NCBI RefSeq assembly: GCF_011045835.1
Contig: NZ_CP047349.1
Span: forward strand, 3,472,001 to 3,536,000
DNA: 64,000 nucleotides
Direction: 5' to 3'
Source: Proteus terrae subsp. cibarius
GTDB lineage: Bacteria > Pseudomonadota > Gammaproteobacteria > Enterobacterales > Enterobacteriaceae
A program made the translations under genes and the position numbers. Below the pieces are notes generated by a model that saw only the letters and a list, made by a program, of their open reading frames with translations, made no database searches and was not told where the DNA came from. Positions 17,920 to 26,005 of this stretch are shown here, one piece after another (position 1 is the stretch's first letter; each line of letters starts with the position of its first letter).

Positions 17920-19587
17920 TTATTTACTCAGACGTCCGAGAACTTCCTTGATAATGCGTTCCACGTTTTCTTCGGTAATATCACCTTGTTCAATCACTTG
18001 TTGCGCACAAGTACTGACCGTCGTTGCATAAGGAGATGCACCAAAGCGATCATCACCTTGAGTTTGACGTTGTGCAGTTGCACATTCCGCATGAACAGGA
18101 GTTAAAGAAGGTGAACGAAAACGATCATCATCAAGAATGCTGGTCTGGTGATTTGCGCTAGAAACAGCACAAGCAGAAACAGCAGATTGAGCAGCTTCTT
18201 GTGCCAAAGGACAAGGCTGTTTCAACTCTTCAACGGTACGCACGCCATAACCTACTTTACGAATATTCAGTAGATTCATTGGGCCAACGTTGTCAGAGCT
18301 AGAACCGCCACCAACAGCACCGCAACCTAAAGTAAGAGCAGGAGTAATATTGGTTGTTGCACCGATACCGCCTAATGCCGCAGGGGTATTAATCAGAATA
18401 CGGTTAACCGGTTTTTCTAAAGAGAACTGACGAATAACATCTTCATTTTTGGTGTGAATAACTAAGGTATGACCTAAACCTTCGTTAGTCAGTAATTGCA
18501 CCACGCGATCGCACGCTGATTTCCAATCTTCTTCGATATACATCCCTAAGATTGGGCATAATTTTTCACGTGAATACGGATTTTTTGGTGAAACAGTATC
18601 TTGTAATGCGATTAATACACGCGTATTTGCGGGTACGCTAAAACCTGCACGCTGACTCAAATAAATCGCATCTTTACCCACAACTGCTGGGTTAATTGTG
18701 CCGTTAGCACGCAGTAACATTGAAGCCACTTTTGTAGCTTCTTCGTCATTCATAAAGTAAGCACCTTGCGCCAATAGCTCGCGGTGAACTTCGTTATAAA
18801 TGCAACGTTCAACGATAATGGATTGCTCTGATGCACAGATAACCCCATTGTCGAATGTTTTACTGGTGATGATATCGCTAACTGCTTTTTTGATATCGGC
18901 ACTGCGTTCGATAAAGGCAGGGCCATTACCTGGGCCACCACTGATTGTCGGAGTGCCTGATGCATAAGCTGCACGCACCATACCTTCACCGCCAGTCGCT
19001 AAAATTAATGACACATCTTTGCTGTGCATTAATTCTTTTGTCGCTTCCAGTGTTAGTAATGTCACACCATCAACGATCCCAGCTGGCGCCCCAGCTTCTA
19101 GCGCAGCTTTTTTAACAATTTCTAACGCACGGAAACTACACTGTTTTGCATTTGGATGCGGAGAGAAAATAATCGCATTACCCGCTTTCAGTGCAATTAG
19201 GGTTTTATAGATAATGGTTGATGTTGGGTTAGTTGAAGGAACTAACGCCGTGATAACACCTAAAGGCACGCCAACATCCATGACTTTTTTCACTTTATCG
19301 TCATTGATAATGCCAACGGTCTTCATGTCTTTCATATGTTCATACACACGCAATGACGCGAAGGTATTTTTCAGAACTTTGTCTTCCCACTTACCAAAGC
19401 CTGTTTCTTCGTTCGCCATTTTTGCCAGCTCTTCTGCATGACGAGCAGCTTCAAATGCAATGTGTTTTACAATACTGTCGATTTTTTCCTGCGAAAACTT
19501 AGCATAAACAAGTTGTGCATTTTTCGCGTTACGAACTAGCTCACGAGCCAGTTGTCTGGATTGCAAATCTTTATCTAATGCAACCAT
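17920..19587 (-). CDS. cutF: CoA-acylating acetaldehyde dehydrogenase CutF with C-terminal encapsulation tail
   Basis: The start chosen is ATG 19587 (MVALDKDLQSRQ), because GGGGGAAG lies just before it, while the ATG 12 bp upstream has no purine-rich site; this gives 555 residues. The enzyme oxidises acetaldehyde to acetyl-CoA. Residues 1-450 are a standard EutE/PduP domain with catalytic cysteine in NGVICASEQSIIVE near residue 270 and the segment TNPTSTIIYKTLIALK. About 100 further residues form an unusual tail with two DDRF-containing blocks (DDDRFRSPS and GDDRFGASP) and a final amphipathic helix ITEENVERIIKEVLGRL that looks like an encapsulation peptide. Usual EutE is about 465 residues. 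Confidence 0.94.
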   Translation of the reverse strand: MVALDKDLQSRQLARELVRNAKNAQLVYAKFSQEKIDSIVKHIAFEAARHAEELAKMANEETGFGKWEDKVLKNTFASLRVYEHMKDMKTVGIINDDKVKKVMDVGVPLGVITALVPSTNPTSTIIYKTLIALKAGNAIIFSPHPNAKQCSFRALEIVKKAALEAGAPAGIVDGVTLLTLEATKELMHSKDVSLILATGGEGMVRAAYASGTPTISGGPGNGPAFIERSADIKKAVSDIITSKTFDNGVICASEQSIIVERCIYNEVHRELLAQGAYFMNDEEATKVASMLLRANGTINPAVVGKDAIYLSQRAGFSVPANTRVLIALQDTVSPKNPYSREKLCPILGMYIEEDWKSACDRVVQLLTNEGLGHTLVIHTKNEDVIRQFSLEKPVNRILINTPAALGGIGATTNITPALTLGCGAVGGGSSSDNVGPMNLLNIRKVGYGVRTVEELKQPCPLAQEAAQSAVSACAVSSANHQTSILDDDRFRSPSLTPVHAECATAQRQTQGDDRFGASPYATTVSTCAQQVIEQGDITEENVERIIKEVLGRLSK

Positions 19588-19659
19588 GTCTTCCCCCATA
19601 CAGGAGTTAAAAAATTTAGCTGAATAACTTATTTCTTTGCTTTACAGCACGCCTGAAAA

Positions 19660-19938
19660 TCAGGCTTTGTGCTGTTGTGCAATTTTCTCGATATCGTTAT
19701 GCGGTCTTGCAATAACACGAGAAGTCACCACGGTGCCGATACGTTTTGCCGCTTCAACACCTGACTCAACCGCTGCATTGACTGCACCGACATCGCCTTT
19801 CACCATGGCTGTCACTAAACCTGAACCGACGTTTTCATAACCAATCAGTTCAACATTGGCTGCTTTACACATTGCATCAGCAGCTTCAATGCAAGCGACA
19901 AGACCTTTGGTTTCAACTAGACCTAGTGCTTCTTTCAT
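19660..19938 (-). CDS. Microcompartment hexameric shell protein (PduA/EutM-like, CmcC-like)
   Basis: A 92-residue single BMC-domain protein: [20 protein letters not shown], then [36 protein letters not shown] and a C-terminal [17 protein letters not shown]. It is the third of three almost identical shell genes in tandem. Hexamers of this type tile the shell facets and their central pores pass small polar substrates. No trimeric (double-domain) shell gene is present in the operon. A 15-bp gap separates it from the second copy. Confidence 0.96.
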   Translation of the reverse strand: MKEALGLVETKGLVACIEAADAMCKAANVELIGYENVGSGLVTAMVKGDVGAVNAAVESGVEAAKRIGTVVTSRVIARPHNDIEKIAQQHKA

Positions 19939-19952
19939 ATTTATTTCCTTCG

Positions 19953-20237
19953 TTATTCAGTCACTTTGTACTGGGCAACGATTTTTTGAATATCGTTATG
20001 TGGACGAGCGATGACTAATGAAGTCACAACAGTACCAACACGTTGAGCAGCTTCTAAGCCTGATTCCACAGCGGCTTTAACGGCACCTACATCACCTTTC
20101 ACCATTGCAGTCACTAAACCAGAACCCACATTTTCGTAGCCGATTAACTCAACATTTGCCGCTTTACACATCGCGTCGGCGGCTTCAATACAAGCAACCA
20201 GCCCTTGAGTTTCAATAAGTCCTAATGCATCACCCAT
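19953..20237 (-). CDS. Microcompartment hexameric shell protein (PduA/EutM-like, CmcB-like)
   Basis: A 94-residue BMC-domain protein that is nearly identical to its two neighbours through [34 protein letters not shown]; the differences are at the C-terminus ([10 protein letters not shown]) and a few surface positions (EAAQRVG). It is the middle gene of the tandem trio, 20 bp after the first. The near-identity suggests recent duplication or gene conversion, with the C-terminal variation perhaps tuning shell contacts. Confidence 0.96.
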   Translation of the reverse strand: MGDALGLIETQGLVACIEAADAMCKAANVELIGYENVGSGLVTAMVKGDVGAVKAAVESGLEAAQRVGTVVTSLVIARPHNDIQKIVAQYKVTE

Positions 20238-20257
20238 ACGTTCTCCTAAGGCAAAAA

Positions 20258-20536
20258 CTATGCCTTGTGTTTGATAACAATCTTGTTGATGTCATTGTGA
20301 GGACGAGCAATCACGAGCGATGTAACAACTTCACCCACGCGCTGTGCTGACTCCACACCTGAATCTACTGCAGCTTTCACTGCGCCTACGTCGCCTTTCA
20401 CCATCGCAGTCACGAGACCTGAACCCACATTTTCATAGCCAATAAGTTCAACGTTCGCGGCTTTACACATAGCGTCAGCGGCTTCAATACATGCCACCAG
20501 ACCTTTGGTTTCGATCAGACCTAATGCATCACCCAT
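20258..20536 (-). CDS. Microcompartment hexameric shell protein, first gene of the cut operon (CmcA-like)
   Basis: I choose ATG 20536 ([12 protein letters not shown]): a GGAGGAA ribosome binding site stands 7 bases ahead of it, and the resulting 92 residues match the paralogues, whereas longer in-frame starts add a tail not found in them. The BMC domain is complete, with the same conserved core as the two following copies. It is the promoter-proximal gene of a 13-gene minus-strand operon, so it is probably the most abundant product, as expected of a shell facet protein. Confidence 0.94.
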   Translation of the reverse strand: MGDALGLIETKGLVACIEAADAMCKAANVELIGYENVGSGLVTAMVKGDVGAVKAAVDSGVESAQRVGEVVTSLVIARPHNDINKIVIKHKA

Positions 20537-21158
20537 TTTCATTTCCTCCGAGAAGCCGTTTAACGGTTTACGTTTGCCCATTGTGTCTGCGTGGTGATTT
20601 TTTAAACGCAGACGTTGGTTTCAAAATCACTATAGCGCGTAAAAACGAAAACAAAATATAAATCCATGATATGAACGCATATAGAATTTAACTCTGTTAT
20701 TTAGTGTTTTTTATGCCTGTATTTATATATCTATGCTGTTAATTTGTTTTTTTTATCGTTATAAATTTATTGATTTACGCAAAAAATAGATGAAAAAACA
20801 GGCAAATTAACTTTGTTAGGAGGATGTTGAAAAGGTGCAAAAAGGCAGTACATATTGACGAGAAAGATGTGCGAGATATCACTGATATTTCAATGTGAGA
20901 TCAATAATTGAAAAAGGCTAAATCAAGTCTATATACAAATCGTGCTATTTTTTTGTTGATAACATATTTATTAAATCTAAACCTTCACTGCGATGTATAA
21001 AAATAAAGGTGAGCACTCTTATGTGATAAAAATCATGCAGACAATCTGTTCAAATTACGCAATAAGCAAAGCACTAAATCTAAGAGCTAAACCTAAGGCT
21101 ATGTGAGAATAGAAAGTTAATTAGAAGGATGGGATGTATTGCGTGTTAGATAAACAAA
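20537..21158. other. Upstream region of the cut operon; possible CRP-like site
   Basis: No gene is seen here. The stretch is AT-rich and must contain the cut promoter. The clearest motif is TGTGATAAAAATCATG at 21022-21037, which matches the left half of the CRP consensus fully and the right half partly; a second TGTGA lies near 20895. No adjacent choline-sensing regulator gene is present. These sites are suggestive only. Confidence 0.35.
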
Positions 21159-21184
21159 AAGGCGACTATATAGAAGCCACCTTG
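21159..21184 (-). terminator. Hairpin terminator after the FidL-like gene
   Basis: On the minus strand AAGGTGGC and GTCGCCTT pair as an eight-base stem (with two G-U pairs) around a nine-base loop, and TTTTT follows immediately. It stands about 30 bp beyond the stop codon of the FidL-like gene. Confidence 0.65.
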
Positions 21185-21212
21185 CAAAAATAGAATCAGA
21201 TAATCAGGACGA

Positions 21213-21731
21213 TTAATCGAATTTACTACCCGGTTTTAAGGTACAAATATAGAGTGGTGAATTGAGCGAGCTTAATAGTAATGTTTTTTCATTTAGCTTC
21301 TGTGCATTAATAAATAGCCCATCATGGCTATCTGACATTTCACGCATAAAATAGTCAAAAATAACGTCTGGAGATTCATCGATTGATGATGCACTCGCAT
21401 CCCATTGGCTAACAAAATAGTGACGTTCGGTTGGTGAAACACGTTTGGTCGTATAATCAAATTTCACATAACGTTGTAAATACAACCATCCTGCTTTTGA
21501 GGTGGTATAGCCTTCAACAACAATTGATCCTTTACCATTGGCACCAAATGAAAAATGAATATTGCCATTTACATTTTCATCTTCCATATTTTCAAAACGC
21601 ATAATGCCTTTAGTTGAACAAACCATGACACCTTCATTTTTAATGGTTAATAATCTTGTTGCTGCATAAGTGGCGACCAAGATAAAAATCAGGGCCGATA
21701 AAAAACATAAAAGTTTCCCTGAGATTTTCAT
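21213..21731 (-). CDS. FidL-like membrane-anchored protein
   Basis: A 172-residue protein (MKISGKLLCF...), whose ATG at 21731 overlaps the stop of the upstream regulator gene (TAATG). It has one N-terminal transmembrane segment (residues 6-26, LCFLSALIFILVATYAA) and a periplasmic remainder with beta-rich, Gly-containing segments (IHFSFGANGKGSIVVEGY) ending SPLYICTLKPGSKFD. Proteins of this kind accompany ToxR-like membrane regulators in enterobacteria and are annotated FidL-like. By analogy with ToxS it may modulate the regulator, but the function is unknown. Confidence 0.65.
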   Translation of the reverse strand: MKISGKLLCFLSALIFILVATYAATRLLTIKNEGVMVCSTKGIMRFENMEDENVNGNIHFSFGANGKGSIVVEGYTTSKAGWLYLQRYVKFDYTTKRVSPTERHYFVSQWDASASSIDESPDVIFDYFMREMSDSHDGLFINAQKLNEKTLLLSSLNSPLYICTLKPGSKFD

Positions 21732-22591
21732 TAGTATTTCCAAGAATAGTAAAAGTAATTGTCGCAATAACTAAATGGATTATCTTCGTTCTTTGCACAG
21801 TGCGCTAAAAATACGCGCCCTAATCCATTTGTTTGTAATTTATCACCATAGAAGAAAACAAATCGCTCACCTTTCACACACTGTAAATTAAGCTTCTTTC
21901 TTACTGCGTCAAAATTGCGAACATAATTATCACTTACCGCAGAATTAATCATCGCTTCATTAGAAAGTAATTCACAATCATTATGTGTTAATGGTGTCAG
22001 TGAAATTGGCTTTGATTGATGTTGATTAAAAAAGATGATCACCGCAAGAAATACCGCACCTAATAAAAAACCAATGCTGGCTAAATACCAACAAATTTCT
22101 GGTTTCTGTTTCTGTTTTTGTTGCGGTGTTTCTTCTTGTGTAGACTCTAAAGGTGTTTGAGTTAAAGATAAAGGTGTCGTTGTTTCAACGGCTATTTTGT
22201 TTTCATCCTTAACTAAAATAGGTTCTTCTTCATTTGTTTGAGTTGAAGGTAATAACGTTGAATCATCAATAAGTTCAACTGAAATATCCGGATTGAACTC
22301 TAATCGCCCTTTCGCAATAGTGACAATGATATTTTCAATACCATAATGACGAAATGTTTTTCGTAATAAACTCAAATATTGGTTTAAATTACTGTTTGAT
22401 GAAACCAGCCCATTATCATCCCAAACACGTTTTAATACTTCATCACGATTAACAACACCTGGATGCTGAATAAAATAAAACAGTAACGCATTTGCGGTAA
22501 TAGAAAGATGTGTATCAACACTCTCTTTTTCTAACGATATCGCGCCATCCGTTGCGTCGTAATAAATTAAGGCATTTATTTTGTATTTCAT
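21731..22591 (-). CDS. ToxR/CadC-type membrane-bound winged-helix regulator
   Basis: The start at ATG 22591 (MKYKINALIYYDATDG) is preferred since GAGGG stands five bases before it; 286 residues. Residues 1-100 are an OmpR/PhoB-type winged helix (LIYYDATDGAISLEKES, LLFYFIQHPGVVNRDEVLKRVWDD, SNLNQYLSLLRKTFRHYG). A Gln/Thr/Pro-rich linker leads to one transmembrane helix near 170-190 (LASIGFLLGAVFLAVIIFF), then a periplasmic domain of about 95 residues with several cysteines. This is the plan of CadC/ToxR one-component regulators. It overlaps its FidL-like partner. Targets are not evident. Confidence 0.82.
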   Translation of the reverse strand: MKYKINALIYYDATDGAISLEKESVDTHLSITANALLFYFIQHPGVVNRDEVLKRVWDDNGLVSSNSNLNQYLSLLRKTFRHYGIENIIVTIAKGRLEFNPDISVELIDDSTLLPSTQTNEEEPILVKDENKIAVETTTPLSLTQTPLESTQEETPQQKQKQKPEICWYLASIGFLLGAVFLAVIIFFNQHQSKPISLTPLTHNDCELLSNEAMINSAVSDNYVRNFDAVRKKLNLQCVKGERFVFFYGDKLQTNGLGRVFLAHCAKNEDNPFSYCDNYFYYSWKY

Positions 22592-22617
22592 TGTGCCCTC
22601 ATTCATCCTGATTAAAA

Positions 22618-23205
22618 TTACTGATTTACTGTGTTTGCCATATAGTCAAATGTCATCTCAGATAATCTTTCAACTAATGCATTACGCTCTTCTTGTGAAA
22701 TCGTAGGGCCTTCTGTTAATTCAGATAACCAAAGACCATCTGCGGCATAACGAATTAATGTACCTAAATAGCTATTATCTAATTTATCGCCTTTGGCTAA
22801 ATGATCTAACATCCAATCTCGCCAGCATTTACGCATAATAGGCTCGTTTGGCATTGCTAAAGACAGTATGGCTAATTGGCGACTTTCGTCTGACTGTTTT
22901 AAATCAGAAATATAAGTTAAATATGCGCGAGAAAAACGCCCCGCTTCAATAGGATCATTTTCCATAATAACTGCAATGCGACTATCCATAATACCTAATA
23001 GCCGTTTAAATACTGCCTGCACTAATTCTAATTTTCCGGGGAAATGATGAAGTAGACCACCTTTACTTACACCCGCTTCTTTTGCTACAGCATTTAAAGA
23101 GAGAGAAGCTATTCCTTCATTAGCCACAATAATACTTGCCGCTTCCAATAATTGCTCTTGAACTCGGATAGGGTCTTTTTTTCGGTGATGCGCAGTTGTA
23201 TTCAT
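22618..23205 (-). CDS. TetR-family transcriptional regulator
   Basis: A 195-residue regulator. The N-terminal HTH (residues about 12-60) has EQLLEAASIIVANEGIASLS and AVAKEAGVSKGGLLHHFPGK, typical of TetR. The C-terminal ligand domain is helical with no recognisable ligand signature. A near-palindrome, ATACCGACCAGTCGGTAT, lies 11 bp upstream of its start and is a likely autoregulatory operator. The membrane-bound regulator follows at 27 bp, so both may be transcribed together. Confidence 0.92.
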   Translation of the reverse strand: MNTTAHHRKKDPIRVQEQLLEAASIIVANEGIASLSLNAVAKEAGVSKGGLLHHFPGKLELVQAVFKRLLGIMDSRIAVIMENDPIEAGRFSRAYLTYISDLKQSDESRQLAILSLAMPNEPIMRKCWRDWMLDHLAKGDKLDNSYLGTLIRYAADGLWLSELTEGPTISQEERNALVERLSEMTFDYMANTVNQ

Positions 23206-23215
23206 GCACAGGATG

Positions 23216-23233
23216 ATACCGACCAGTCGGTAT
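23216..23233. promoter_or_regulatory. Palindromic operator candidate for the TetR regulator
   Basis: ATACCGAC-CA-GTCGGTAT has two perfect 8-base arms. ACCGACCNGTCGGT-like palindromes are typical operators of TetR-family repressors. It stands between the tetR start and a long AT-rich region. Confidence 0.75.
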
Positions 23234-23576
23234 GTTCCTTATTGATCGAAATCAATCTGATTTCGACTGAGGCTTATTATATGTAAATAATGCAGTTGAC
23301 TTCACATTCCTTTATTTCCCAATCAAATTTAATTTAAAAAATTAAACTTATTTTACAAGATTGATCTAAATAATTAATTTAAAAATTAAAGGGATCTAAA
23401 ATTTGATTTTTATCAAAAAACAAATATGTTTATAATCTTAATTAAAAAACCAATTTAGCAAAAATAAAGAAATCAATATCTAATTAATTTCTTTATTTTT
23501 AATTACGCTTATTTTTTCATCTGGATCATTATATCTTTATACTACTGTTTTTTATTAAAAATAGAATCACCACCAG
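23234..23576. other. AT-rich intergenic region without recognisable features
   Basis: Extremely AT-rich stretch between the TetR operator and the stop of the repeat-protein gene. It contains many runs of A and T and no open frame with a ribosome binding site. I see no clear terminator or promoter beyond generic AT-rich sequence. Confidence 0.5.
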
Positions 23577-24341
23577 TTAAATGGTATTAATTTGGGTTTT
23601 ATCTTTAAGTAAAAAACCCCATAACTCCATAATTTCATTATCCGTTAGAAGTTTATCATAATTAACTTCGCCAGAATAATTATTACTGTAAGACTCAGAA
23701 TAAACTTCCTCACTAGATATATTTATGCAATCAAAAATAACATAATATTCACCATTAACTATTAATGGTTCTTTTTCATTCCCTGATTTAGAGGAATCTC
23801 TTATTAAGTTTAAATATTTTTCATCTATTTCTTCATATATGTGATTTTTTACATCATCTATTTCTTCATATATGTGCTTTTTCACATCATCTATTTCTTC
23901 ATATATGTGATTTTTTACACCATCTATTTCTTCATATATGTGATTTTTTACACCATCTATTTCTTCATATATGTGATTTTTTACACCATCTATTTCTTCA
24001 TATATGTGATTTTTTACACCATCTATTTCTTCATATATGTGATTTTTTACACCATCTATTTCTTCATATATGTGATTTTTTACACCATCTATTTCTTTAT
24101 ATATTGTATCTTTTATGGTATTTATTTCACATTTGCTACCTAATAAATCCTTTAAAGTGTTGAATGATTTTTTTCCTGACTCATTATCATTACTATTAAA
24201 TCTAAAAGGTGTATTACTATTAAATAAACCCGTTATACCCGAACGAAGACTAGAAAAAAAATCGACAACACTGTTTATTGCTTTTCCTGCTCCTGTTGTC
24301 AGTTGATTCACTGTATCTCTAAATATAGAATTAATATTCAT
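23577..24341 (-). CDS. Protein with 11-residue tandem repeats, function unknown
   Basis: A 254-residue protein I do not recognise. Residues 1-75 are moderately polar with small hydrophobic patches (GAGKAINSVVDFFSSLRSG). Residues about 78-176 are nine tandem units of HIYEEIDGVKN (or IYKEIDGVKN, HIYEEIDDVKK, ending HIYEEIDEKY). Eleven-residue periodicity with this charge pattern suggests a right-handed or hendecad coiled-coil rod. The C-terminal 75 residues are mixed (GEYYVIFDCINISSEEVYSE). There is no signal peptide. It stands alone, downstream of metY but separated by a terminator. The low GC, repeat content and isolation suggest an accessory gene; an effector, surface or inhibitor role cannot be decided from sequence. 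Confidence 0.7.
   Translation of the reverse strand: MNINSIFRDTVNQLTTGAGKAINSVVDFFSSLRSGITGLFNSNTPFRFNSNDNESGKKSFNTLKDLLGSKCEINTIKDTIYKEIDGVKNHIYEEIDGVKNHIYEEIDGVKNHIYEEIDGVKNHIYEEIDGVKNHIYEEIDGVKNHIYEEIDDVKKHIYEEIDDVKNHIYEEIDEKYLNLIRDSSKSGNEKEPLIVNGEYYVIFDCINISSEEVYSESYSNNYSGEVNYDKLLTDNEIMELWGFLLKDKTQINTI
23824..24110. repeat. 33-bp tandem repeat array inside a coding region
   Basis: Nine units with a 33-bp period are visible, each containing ATCTATTTCTTCATATATGT plus a T-rich part ending in ACA. Six central units are identical at most or all positions; the outer ones differ by one to a few bases. A 33-bp unit keeps the reading frame whatever the copy number, so length variation would lengthen or shorten the coiled-coil rod. 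Confidence 0.93.
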
Positions 24342-24415
24342 TTATATCCTTATATTAATTAAAATAAATTTAAATTGATTGCCGATAATATTGAAATTAA
24401 AATCTTAAAATATAA

Positions 24416-24448
24416 AAAAACCTCCTTTAAATAAAGAAGGTTTTAAAT
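24416..24448 (-). terminator. Factor-independent terminator after metY
   Basis: On the minus strand AAAACCTTCTTT and AAAGGAGGTTTT pair, flanked by a run of T on the downstream side. It lies 20 bp beyond the metY stop codon and insulates the repeat-protein gene. Confidence 0.85.
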
Positions 24449-24467
24449 TGATAATTGATAACTGTAA

Positions 24468-25742
24468 TTAAATGCTGGCTTTTAATGCTTGTTCTAAATC
24501 TGCAAGAATATCGTCGATATGTTCAATACCAATAGATAGACGGATCAAATCTCGTGAAACACCAGCGCGTTCTAATTCTTCATCATTTAATTGACGATGA
24601 GTGGTTGAAGCTGGATGACATGCTAATGATTTTGCATCACCAATATTCACAAGGCGAACAATGAGTTGCAGTGCATCAATAAATTTTGCTCCAGCTTCTG
24701 CGCCCCCTTTAATACCAAAAGAGAGAATACCGGCTGGTTTACCTGACATATAACGTACCGCTAAATCATGCTCAGGGTGATTGCTTAAACCTGCATATTT
24801 AACCCATGCAACTTGAGGATGGTTTTGCAAATATTCTGCTACTTTCTGTGCATTTTCAGTGTGGCGATCCATACGTAGTGCCAGCGTTTCTAACCCTTGT
24901 AGGATCAAAAATGCATTAAAAGGTGATAGAGCCGCACCAGTTCCACGCAAAGGCGCAACACGACATCTTGCTATATAAGCCGCCGCACCAAAGTGCTCGA
25001 CATAATTTACCCCGTGATAAGAAACATCAGGTGTATTTAAAATCTCAAAACGATCTTTATGCTCAGCCCAAGGGAATTTACCGGAATCAACAACAATGCC
25101 TCCGATAGAATTACCATGACCGCCAATATATTTGGTTAAAGAGTGAATAATAATATCCGCACCATGTTCAAAAGGGCGACATAAATAAGGTGTGGCAACC
25201 GTATTATCAACAATTAAAGGTACGCCATGACGATGAGCGACATCGGCCAATGCTTGGATATCGACAATATTTCCACTTGGATTTGTGATGGTTTCACAAA
25301 ATACCGCTTTTGTTTTATCGTCAATTAACGCTTCAAGAGCGGCAATATCATCATGAGGAGCAAAGCGTGCCTCAATACCAATACGAGGAAATGTGTGCGC
25401 CATTAAGTTATAAGTACCGCCATAAAGCTTAGCGACAGAAACAATATTATCCCCCACTTGTGCAATAGTTTGAATTGCATAAGTGATAGCAGCCATGCCC
25501 GATGCTACGGCAACTGCCGCAATTCCGCCCTCTAATGCTGCAACACGTTTTTCTAATACGTCATTGGTTGGATTCATTATGCGGGTATAAATATTACCGG
25601 GCACTTTTAAGTCAAAGAGATCCGCACCATGCTGCGTATCATCAAATGCATAAGATGTTGTTTGATAAATAGGTACAGCAACGGCTTTTGTAGTTGGATC
25701 AGGTGAATAACCCGCGTGAACAGAGAGTGTCTCAAGTTTCAT
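24468..25742 (-). CDS. metY: O-acetylhomoserine sulfhydrylase (MetY-like), PLP-dependent
   Basis: A 424-residue Cys/Met-metabolism PLP enzyme. The family start KLETLSVHAGYSPDPTTKAVAVPIYQTTSYAF is diagnostic, and the PLP lysine lies in HSLTKYIGGHGNSIGG near residue 205. The length and the segment YGGTYNLMAHTFPRIGIEARF fit O-acetylhomoserine aminocarboxypropyltransferase rather than MetB/MetC. It converts O-acetylhomoserine and sulfide (or a thiol) to homocysteine. It is monocistronic with its own terminator. A related O-succinylhomoserine activity cannot be excluded. Confidence 0.92.
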   Translation of the reverse strand: MKLETLSVHAGYSPDPTTKAVAVPIYQTTSYAFDDTQHGADLFDLKVPGNIYTRIMNPTNDVLEKRVAALEGGIAAVAVASGMAAITYAIQTIAQVGDNIVSVAKLYGGTYNLMAHTFPRIGIEARFAPHDDIAALEALIDDKTKAVFCETITNPSGNIVDIQALADVAHRHGVPLIVDNTVATPYLCRPFEHGADIIIHSLTKYIGGHGNSIGGIVVDSGKFPWAEHKDRFEILNTPDVSYHGVNYVEHFGAAAYIARCRVAPLRGTGAALSPFNAFLILQGLETLALRMDRHTENAQKVAEYLQNHPQVAWVKYAGLSNHPEHDLAVRYMSGKPAGILSFGIKGGAEAGAKFIDALQLIVRLVNIGDAKSLACHPASTTHRQLNDEELERAGVSRDLIRLSIGIEHIDDILADLEQALKASI

Positions 25743-26005
25743 AGCAATTCCTTTTTTGTTGCATTTGTTCTTATAGTATTACTTATACTCTAAATAATTC
25801 GAGATGTGGCTAGACAGCAAGTGAATAAGTCACTAATCAGTAAAGCTACAAATTGAAATATGATGAGTATAGATAAGCCGATATTCCTCTCACCGCATAG
25901 TGAAAAAATTTCAACTTGCACAAATGCTTCTTTTTTAAATAGAGCTTATTAAGCCAATGATCTCTATTTACATCAATATTTAACTTAATAACCCTCTATT
26001 TTGCA

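Noticed and set aside
23824..24110. Regular 33-bp repeats considered as a CRISPR array
   Set aside because: The units abut with no spacers and encode a regular protein repeat; no cas genes nearby.
23841..24143. Plus-strand open frame of 100 codons rich in Phe, Tyr and Ile across the 33-bp repeats
   Set aside because: It is the complement of the repeat array in the minus-strand gene and exists only because the unit is a multiple of three; no ribosome binding site.
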